A stretch of DNA of 64,000 nucleotides from Cryptomeria japonica (Eukaryota; Streptophyta; Pinopsida; Cupressales; Cupressaceae), in the NCBI RefSeq assembly GCF_030272615.1, contig NC_081409.1, forward strand, positions 650,290,468-650,354,467. Direction: 5' to 3'. Below are positions 56,648 to 64,000 of the stretch, in pieces. The stretch's first letter is position 1; each line of letters begins with the position of its first letter. Below the pieces are notes generated by a model. That model did no database searches. It was given only the letters and a program-made list of their open reading frames with translations, and was not told the origin of the DNA. The translations under genes and the position numbers were made by a program.

Positions 56648-57846
56648 TGTAAAGCGGAAAATCGAACCCTAGGTGTTCCCCCCCACTCCAAAGAGAGAGA
56701 AAGGAGGTCACTAGGATTGACGGTTTTCACTTAGGAGAGACTTTACATTCAAAAGAGGGGTTGAAACTCACAAGATCCAATCCCACACAATGCAAGATTG
56801 AATTCTAAATGAGTTTCAAGGGTTGAGACAACAAGGATACCCTCTTTTGTAAAGAATGTAGATAGAAGGATTGAACTAGGAATGTATGTAAAAATAAGAA
56901 AGATTTGCTTATAGACGGAGATAGAGACACGGGATGAAGCTACGAACCTGGAATTAGCAGTAAAATGTCGAAACGATGTTGTCCTGCAAGTTTGAGCGAA
57001 AGTTGACGGGACAATGGCGCCCGGAGTGCACACGGTCCTCCGAAAAATCCACGAAACAAAGGGAGATCTGTTCGTCTCTGCACAAGGATTCCAGATCTTC
57101 AATTACAGTCGCGTACCTGCAACCTACACACAGAAAAGAGAGGACGGTTGGGGGGTTAGGGATTAGGGGTTTGCCTTCAGGTCAAATCCTGGTTTTGGAA
57201 TTAACCAAGAAATGAGAATGTTGTAAATGTAAATGTTTGTAATGTAATCAAGTACTAATACCTTGTTGTAAGAATGTTTGTATTCTTACATGCGAAGGTG
57301 TAATGATGTTGTATGTTGTATGTTGTAGGTGATCTCCTCTTCAATGGTTGAATCCTTGTCTTGAATGCAACACCTAGCCTTGAATGGAGACCTAGAATGC
57401 TCAATTGATTGAAGGAATGCTTGAATGCTTGAATGCTTGAATGTTTGAATGTTTGCCTATCGCTTCAGCCTCTTGCACACATGTTTTTCCTCCTCCCAAA
57501 TGGGAAGAGAAATGTAGTTTATATACTTGTCAATTAGGGTTAGGAGATTGATTTTTCCGACCTTAGGCCGACCTAGGAACATTATTTCCAAATTGCAAAC
57601 TTGAAGACCCGATGCCCAACAAGAGACCGGGCCCAAAATAGGGCCAGGGACCAGGGCGCTAAGCGCCATGGTCCCACCTCCCGGGACAGCAGGGTGCAAG
57701 GAGGATCAGGCCAAGGTGCAGAAAAGATGCAGTTTTTGATGTCGTAAACAGGTTTCGGGGTCTCCATTCAAGTTCAACGTTGTGCCACCATCGTGAAGAC
57801 CCAAATGCAGTCGAAATTGCAAGTGTCGCAATTTTACGACGCTACA
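56648..57846 (-). repeat. Ty3 F 5' LTR
   Basis: Near-identical partner of 50002-51194. Confidence 0.9.
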
Positions 57847-57851
57847 GCTTC
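57847..57851. repeat. Target-site duplication GCTTC, right copy, Ty3 F
   Basis: Perfect copy of 49997-50001. Confidence 0.9.
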
Positions 57852-58046
57852 ATCTTCGCTCACATCTTCAATATGTCGACCTCTTCTCTGGGTTGTTTCA
57901 ATAACTTCCAACCGGGCTGCAATTCCTCTCAACATTTCTATCATGGCAGGGTCTGCATTCCCACGCGCTCCACCATTCCTATTTCCTTTTTGTTCCATGT
58001 TCACACTAGTCCTCTGCAGCTGCAGGTCAGATCCACAATCCACCAC
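57852..58046 (-). pseudogene. Ty3 E gag, N-terminal start
   Basis: The probable start is MEQKGNRNGG at about 57998. The frame continues with IEMLRGIAARLEVIETTQR, a typical short coiled coil at the N-terminus of chromoviral gag, and is cut by Ty3 F; it resumes at 49995. The 66 bp before the ATG lead back to the primer binding site. Confidence 0.8.
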
Positions 58047-58090
58047 CCCACAAAAAAATCTTCAGGACAACGCAATCTCCGGAACGAAAT

Positions 58091-58105
58091 CTCACTCTAA
58101 TACCA
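58091..58105 (-). promoter_or_regulatory. Primer binding site of Ty3 E
   Basis: Minus-strand TGGTATTAGAGTGAG, an initiator-Met tRNA type site with one change, two bases inside the 5' LTR. Confidence 0.8.
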
Positions 58106-58107
58106 CT

Positions 58108-58888
58108 TTGTGTAGTCACGGTTAGGAGGGCCCTCAATGAGATCTATCCAGACCGTGCAGCAAGAGTAAACACAACGAAAGCAAGACAAGATGATGGAGG
58201 CAATGTAGAACTGCATGAATTAGATCATGAAAACTTATTATAAATGGTTGATAACATCCCAACTTTAATATCGGCTCACTAGCCTACTACATACATGCTC
58301 GATTACAGAATCGATCAACTCCGGATCTCTAAATCTTAAGATATATCTTCTATATTTTCTCGAATGAATTATGATGCTTAATTACATTGATTTATATGGT
58401 CTAGAGTGATCCGGTCGGCCCAAGAAGAATCAAACAACGATGAACATGATGAAACATGCAAAACCACCATGTCGGCCTCCACCAATAAAAGTCCTCTGGA
58501 AAATCCAAAGGAAGAAGTGCAGATCGAAGGGAAGGTCAGCCACACGCCAAGGAACATTGGAATCAATAAACTAAAGCTCCACAAGCTACAGAAAGGATCC
58601 GCAAGATTTGCCAATAGCAAATAGCTCCAAGAGGCTCCAATGTTCTAAGCCAAAAATCTGTCTCGAAATCTGGAAGCGATAACTTGCCGGAAAAAGATCC
58701 AAACGTCGCGGGGTTCAAAAATAACGAAAATAATCATGTTTACAAGCAAAATCTGTCTCTGCAAGATCTGATGAGAAAATGCAAGAAAGTGCAGAAAGAA
58801 ATGTTGAAACTGCAAAACAAAAAACAAATTGAAAGAAATGTTTTTGGTTGATGCAAGATTGCCAAGAACTGGGGATGCTCCAGCATCA
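58108..58888 (-). repeat. Ty3 E 5' LTR
   Basis: Partner of 43710-44480; ends GATGCTCCAGCATCA. A 12-bp insertion relative to the other copy lies near 58490 (AAAAGTCCTCTGG). The terminal TG has changed to TT at 58108. Confidence 0.85.
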
Positions 58889-58893
58889 CAATG
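58889..58893. repeat. Target-site duplication CAATG, right copy, Ty3 E
   Basis: Perfect copy of 43705-43709. Confidence 0.85.
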
Positions 58894-59660
58894 TAGTCTC
58901 ACCACCTATCTAAAAAATAACTTTGCCACATTAATAAAATCAATAGTCTTCTTACAAGGAATACAATGTGCCATCTTTGAGAGTTTGTCCACTACCATGA
59001 AAATGAAATAATGTCCTATGCACATCTTAAATAAAGCAAGAACAAAATCCATACTAATATCCTCCCATGGCCTCTCTGGCACAGGTAATGAATGATATAC
59101 CCCTATGCTCTAATTTGTTCCTTTTTCCATCTAACATACTCTACAACTTTGCACAAACTTCCCTACATCCTATTTTAAAATTGGCCACTAATAATACTTA
59201 CTAAGAAGAGAAATGGTCTTATCTCGACCAAAGTGTCCTACCAATCCTCCACTATGCTTTTCCTTAATTAAATTCTCCCCCATAGAACTCTTTACAATGC
59301 ACAACTAGCTTCCTTTGAATAACATATCATCTTGGATTATAAAATCCAACCATCTTGTCTTGCCTAAAGTAACAAGCTCTATGCAAACTCTCTAAGCCTC
59401 TCCAAAATCATGATCCTCAAGATACAAACTCTTGATTTCATTGAACCTGATAACTTTGATTTGGATCTCTTTCAACAACTTTTTCTTTCTACTCAAGGCA
59501 TTTGTAGCTATGTTAGACCTTCCACCCTATGTTTCAAAACAAAAGTGTAACTGTACAAAAACTCAACCCTTTTCCAATGCCTTTGATTCAAATTTACTTG
59601 ACTATTTAAATATTGTAAAGCTTGATGATTAGTAAATAAAATAAAATCTTTTGGTAAAAG
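58894..59660 (-). pseudogene. Ty3 G integrase N-terminal half
   Basis: On the minus strand, from about 59280 downward, the zinc-binding end and the first part of the catalytic core are readable in pieces and collinear with 45800-45430 of element E. Just before the E insertion VVRLHC stands where [10 protein letters not shown] is expected. RNase H C-terminal sequence occupies about 59660-59400. Many stops. Confidence 0.7.
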
Positions 59661-59669
59661 ATAATGTCT

Positions 59670-60060
59670 TCATTTCTTTAATGCTTGAAATATAGCATAA
59701 AACTCGTGATCATAAACAAAATATTTTCTCTTGGCATCATTCAATGTTTTACTAAAATAAGCTATGGGTTTACCTTTTTGACTTAATACTACTCCTATTG
59801 AATTGCCACTAGCATCACAATCTACCCAAAATACCTTATTAAAATATGGAAGTGCCAAAACAAGTTGCTCTATGACTCTCTTCTTCAACATGTCAAACTT
59901 ATTTATTGCTCATGTAGTCCACTTAAACTCCTTTCTATCCCCTATGACTATTTCAATTAGTGGTGCACAAATATTGCTGAAATTCCTCATATATATTTTG
60001 TAAAGGCTAGCCAAACCTTGAGAAGATCTCACCTCAATAGCACTCCTTGGGGTAGGTCAT
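59670..60060 (-). pseudogene. Ty3 G RNase H N-terminal part
   Basis: The open piece 59891-59670 contains FWVDCDASGNSIGVVLSQKG with the first catalytic Asp of RNase H, followed by KPIAYFSKTLNDAKRKY and the region around the Glu (YDHEFYAIFQALK). This part is well preserved despite decay elsewhere in the element. Confidence 0.85.
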
Positions 60061-60088
60061 TTAATGAGAGCCCTCACCTTCTCTAGGT

Positions 60089-60640
60089 CTATTTTAAACC
60101 ATCTACTGAGACAACAAATCTCAAGTACACTAACTCCTTCAGAAAACTGCACTTTTTCAGGCTAATGAACAACTTCTCTTCTCTTAGCATCTCAAAGACT
60201 ATATGAATATATAATAAAAACTCCTCCAATTCCCTACTGAAAATCAAAATATCCAAGTAAATAATAAAAAAATTTAACAAGAAATATTTTAGTACCTCAT
60301 TCATGAATCACATGAATGTGCTTGGTGCATTGGTTAAGCCAAAAGGTATGACTAACCATTCATACAAGCCCTCCTTGGTTTTGAAGGTTGTCTTATATTC
60401 ATATCCTTCTCTAATTTGGATCTGAAAAAACACCCTCTTTAAATCTATCTTTGTGAAATACTCAACTCCACTTAAATAATATATAATGTCATCCATCCTT
60501 GGCAAGGGAAATCTATACTTGATGATAATCTTATTTATAGCTTGGGACTTTATACCCATCCTCCATTCTCCATACTTCTTTGGTGCTAGTACTACAGGTA
60601 CCATACCTGGAATCAAATTCATTTGGATCAATCCTTTTTT
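60089..60640 (-). pseudogene. Ty3 G reverse transcriptase
   Basis: The piece 60631-60308 contains [44 protein letters not shown] and [12 protein letters not shown]. The piece 60304-60089 continues with MNEVLKYF and the catalytic box, which reads IIYLDILIFS: one of the two catalytic Asp codons of YLDD is missing without a frameshift (around 60252-60260). A stop separates the two pieces. Confidence 0.9.
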
Positions 60641-61440
60641 GCAACAGTTCTTGTATTTGTTTGGTCAATTATTCATTTTTCAATTGGAGTCATTTTATGA
60701 GCTACCTTATTTGGCAAACTAGCTCTAGGAATCAAGTCCATGTGGTGACTAATCTTTCTATGTGGAGGCAAACTCTCAAGCACATTATCAAAACACAATG
60801 TCCCAAAACTCATTGAACAAATTTGAAACCTCTATATGTATCTCTATATCATCCTCTATCAACTCTAGCAATAAAAGCATAACAAAAATGTTCATGCTTC
60901 CTCTCTTCCAAAATTTTTCTTCTATTAACTAAATATATTGTAGTATTACTACATAGATTTTCTTCTACCTCTTTTGGGGGCTTCAATTTATAACTCAAAC
61001 TCTGTTCTTTGTTAAGGAAAAGGTGTTGGCATGTCCATCACGTATTGCACATCAATCAAACTGCCACAGTCTCCCTAACAACATATGGCAAAGATCCATA
61101 AGCATAATATTATACAATATCTCACATTATAATTTCCAATCTTGAACTTTACCAAACATTGTTCATTGACCAAAGCTTTATGGTCCTTCTACAACCAAGT
61201 AATCTAGTATGGATGTCTTCTTCTCTCTAACTATAACTTACTGATAATTTCTTCTGAAACAAGGTTATCTGTACTACCTCCATCAATAATTACATTGCGA
61301 ACTTTACCTTCACACTTAAATCTTGTGCTCAAAATAAATTATTCCTTTGAGGTGGTTCTTTCTCTTCATTAAGCAAGGTTATTCTAGTAACAAGATCTTC
61401 TTTTTTAGTTTTTAGAAAGAGAATAATAACATGTTTTTAA
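60641..61440 (-). pseudogene. Ty3 G protease and spacer
   Basis: On the minus strand an aspartic protease active site (VIIDGGSTDNLVSEEII) is encoded at about 61300-61250. The rest of the protease and the linker to reverse transcriptase are collinear with 47930-47136 of element E, with many stops. Gag is not recognisable to the right of 61440, so the element is truncated or too diverged there, and its 5' LTR is not in view. Confidence 0.7.
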
Positions 61441-64000
61441 TAGTTTTCTACATTTCCAAATTATGCATTACCCTCTAGTCTTCTATTTTTCCTTCCTTTA
61501 TGTCTATATATGTGTATGTTTCATACCTTACGTGTATCTATGCTTCATGTCTTATGTATATTTATGTCTGACATGTTTTCCAGCATATTTACCCTATGTG
61601 AGTATACACCTTTCTAATGTATGCCTTGTGTTTTATATACGCTTCGTAATTTACGTGTGTTTTCTTTGTGACTGATGTGTTTTCATCATGTCTATCCCAT
61701 GTGTGTGTTACAAGTGTGCCTTCTTAATGTATTCTTGCTGTCTTATGATTTTACTCATGCTTAACAAAGATGAAAATAACATCTCCTAGTAGTAGCAAAT
61801 GTAGTGACACCCTTATGAAGGTATAGGTGAATAACATATGATTATTGGGACTCACCATAAGTAACAATGGCAAAGGTCACAATGTACAAATAAGACCCTT
61901 AGAAAAAAATCGATGAACAAAAATAGTCGGATATACATAAAAACATCCTAGCATCCAAACTGAAATGTCAGTCTAATAAGATCAAATCATTCACTAATAA
62001 GAGAGATAGCTGATCAAAAGGTAGAGATTCTTGATGAGTAGAACATCATTATTGTTGATTTACATGAACCATGGATGATATACAGATCTCAAGGTCAACC
62101 TTATGTTTAAGAAGAAGAAATGGTTCTTGGGATTGTGTATAGGAGAAGTCACAAGAGACAAGTTGTTTGGACAATAAGAGATATAGACATGGATACAAAC
62201 TTATTTTGGAATTCAAGTATATAGCATTCATCAAGTAGTTACTAGGATCATTAGTATATAAGGGATTCCAGCATGCCTTCAAATTACTTAAGGTCAAGAT
62301 ACAAGAAAATAATCATTGTTGTTGAGAGCATGTGCAACCTCAAAGGTTTTATGTAATTCTTACTTGCGTCCTTCAATATGATTAATTCTTGGGCTACTTT
62401 CTAATTCAAGAAAAACCAAGTATCTACTGTTCAGATGAAGGATTCTAGAACAACATGCATTCATTGAAAACAACCAAAATAAGGTCATAAGTGTGTGTCG
62501 TAACCTTATCCTAATATGTGGAAAAACTCACCCTCACATTCTCACAAAGATATCCAATGAGCAAACATTGGCATTATTATAAGATGGCCTTGATCCTTTT
62601 CTTTGGAAGATGAGAGAAAACTTGTCAGTTTCCAACTATTGGTCATGTAACTCACATTCAAATTAAGGGAGAAAATATATATGTCATAATTTGAATCGGC
62701 AATAATATTAGAGGAGCGTAACAAAAGGTGGATTAAGAATTAGACTCTATGATCATTGAATCATTGCTTAAGGACAAACAAACTCAGGAAAGGGAGGACT
62801 CTAATGTCCTCAAAATGAAATACCTAAACAAACATCAGAAAATCGTCTTATTCATAAGACCTCACGATTTTGCAAAAATCCCGATCCATAAATTAATATG
62901 CTAAGACAAGGATCTGCAACAAAATGAGCCTTTGTGTTGCGATGATAGGAAGGAGCACGTTATTGAAGGAACGAGTATAATATGCAAGTTTTGATAGACT
63001 GATTTGTCCCCCGAGTATGATGATCGATTCATTAGAAAAGCATATATTAATAATAATCAATCGTCACTATTAGAATAACAATGATTAACATCATTATAGC
63101 CAAAGACTAACGATTAAGTAAATAGAAGTTAATAAAGCAGTGATATAATTAATGTCAAGAGGCATTCTACAATGACAGCAAGGGTGGAGTGAAATAGCAT
63201 GAGTGTGTTAATGTTAACTTTAATCTTTTTGTTTAAATTTGACAACCATTCATATGTCAAAATATTAATATTAATTATAAACTTGATATTTTTAAAATAC
63301 ATTATATAAAACAAAATATATCCTCATCAAAATTATAAGTTTTAGATAGATATATAAATATAAAATAAAAACAAAGATATTTAAAAATAATCCACCATTT
63401 CATAATTACAATATTCTTTAAAAAATATATTTTATAATTTTTTTTAAATGATTTTTGTGAACAATGATAAAAAGTTTAAATTTAAATATAAAAAATTAGA
63501 TATCAATTGTCAATAAAAAATTTGTAGCAAAGAAAAATAAAGTAGATACAACATAATTTAAATATTTTTGTATGTAGTAAATATAATTTAAAATGAAATA
63601 AAATAATTTTAAGATAAATAAAATAGTTTCTGTAGACGTATAAATCTGACCACTTTCCTCAATAAATATTTAATATTTATTTTAACCATATCCCCTTATT
63701 AATTAATTTCTATTTAATTGATTTCTTCGCATTCATCTATTTGATTAAATAAATTACTCAGTTTATTTAATTACATTCATATAAACCTTTTCTAGCCTTT
63801 AATTAAAATAAATCACTTTATTTTAGTTAAAACCCCTTTCTCCCTTTTTAATTAAATTTACATTTAATTAAATTGATCCTAGCAAACAAATAAATCTTAT
63901 TCATTTATTAAATCCCCTACTTGTATTTATGCAAGTTGCATCTATTTTAATTGAAATAAAGTAATTTTATTTTAATTTAAAAAAATTTCCCTCATCCACT
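61441..64000. other. AT-rich sequence without a recognisable feature
   Basis: 61460-61760 is a pyrimidine- and TG-rich low-complexity stretch (ATGTATATTTATG-type words). 62000-63200 has short frames without domains. 63200-64000 is very AT-rich, and 63690-63900 has the same TTTAATTAA and AAATAAAT words as 7600-8460. I see no gene, repeat border or RNA here. Confidence 0.55.

Larger units (their letters stand above)
50002..57846 (-). mobile_element. Ty3 F: gag-protease-only Ty3/gypsy element, young
   Basis: Complete with two LTRs of about 1.2 kb (50002-51194 and 56648-57846) that are nearly identical, a 5-bp duplication GCTTC, a primer binding site, a polypurine tract and one long gag-protease frame. 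No reverse transcriptase, RNase H or integrase sequence is present in the 5.4 kb interior, so it must use enzymes supplied in trans. The gag type with a C-x2-H-x4-H-x4-C knuckle suggests the Tat/Athila branch. High LTR identity means it is among the youngest insertions here. Confidence 0.9.
43710..58888 (-). mobile_element. Ty3 E: chromodomain Ty3/gypsy retrotransposon with nested insertions
   Basis: The LTRs are 43710-44480 (3') and 58108-58888 (5'). The interior reads leftward: primer binding site, gag, protease, reverse transcriptase, RNase H, integrase, chromodomain. Integrase after RNase H and the chromodomain place it among the chromoviruses. Gag is interrupted by the Ty3 F element (50002-57846) and by a terminal-inverted-repeat element (48662-49764). 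Without these the element is about 6.2 kb. Pol is nearly complete with a handful of stops. Confidence 0.9.

Noticed and set aside
61460-61675. A 70-codon ORF rich in Tyr, Cys and Phe
   Set aside because: It is produced by a TATGT/TTTAT low-complexity stretch and has no domain.

Overview
This is a transposon-dense stretch of a nuclear plant genome. I see no intact cellular gene, no rRNA or tRNA gene and no CRISPR array. The element mix (plant L1 with an RNase H domain, Sirevirus-like Ty1/copia, chromodomain and Tat/Athila-like Ty3/gypsy, very long LTRs) and the heavily decayed nested insertions suggest a large-genome seed plant. A conifer-like gymnosperm is my guess, but this is inference only.

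Layout. 1-9347: a copia-type LTR end, a decayed Ty3-like reverse transcriptase relic, short tandem repeats, a possible isolated exon (3485-3594, minus), a tRNA-derived SINE with target-site duplications (4521-4882), then AT-rich sequence. 9353-14897: a 5.5 kb single unit (here C) bounded by TGTTG...CAACA and a perfect 5-bp duplication CCCTC. It looks like one giant LTR but carries a 408-codon ORF and a second 110-codon ORF of unknown family. 14898-20121: a minus-strand L1-type LINE (ORF1 zinc knuckle, then ORF2 endonuclease, reverse transcriptase and RNase H), broken by a small ACTCG-rich insertion at about 19070-19295.

20127-38267: a dead minus-strand Ty1/copia element (A) with duplication CATAT on both sides. 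Its 3' LTR was hit three times: by a gag-only Sirevirus-like element (D, 20168-27410), by a 3.76 kb LTR-like unit homologous at its ends to C and carrying about ten copies of a 40-bp near-palindrome (27938-31696), and by a 1.36 kb solo LTR (31768-33127). 38297-40750: 5' LTR, primer binding site and four-knuckle gag of another copia element (B), plus strand. 41084-41653: an unrecognised broken ORF.

41952-61440: a minus-strand chromodomain Ty3/gypsy element (G), split inside its integrase by a related element (E, 43710-58888, duplication CAATG). E in turn contains a 1.1 kb terminal-inverted-repeat DNA element (48662-49764, duplication ATGA) and a gag-protease-only Ty3 element with near-identical LTRs (F, 50002-57846, duplication GCTTC). 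61440-64000 is AT-rich with nothing I can name.

The order of events can be read from nesting: LINE first, then A and C; then D, the 3.76 kb unit and the solo LTR inside A; separately G, then E, then F and the DNA element. Stop codons in the older copies are often TAG in place of a Gln or Trp codon, as expected from decay of methylated cytosines.
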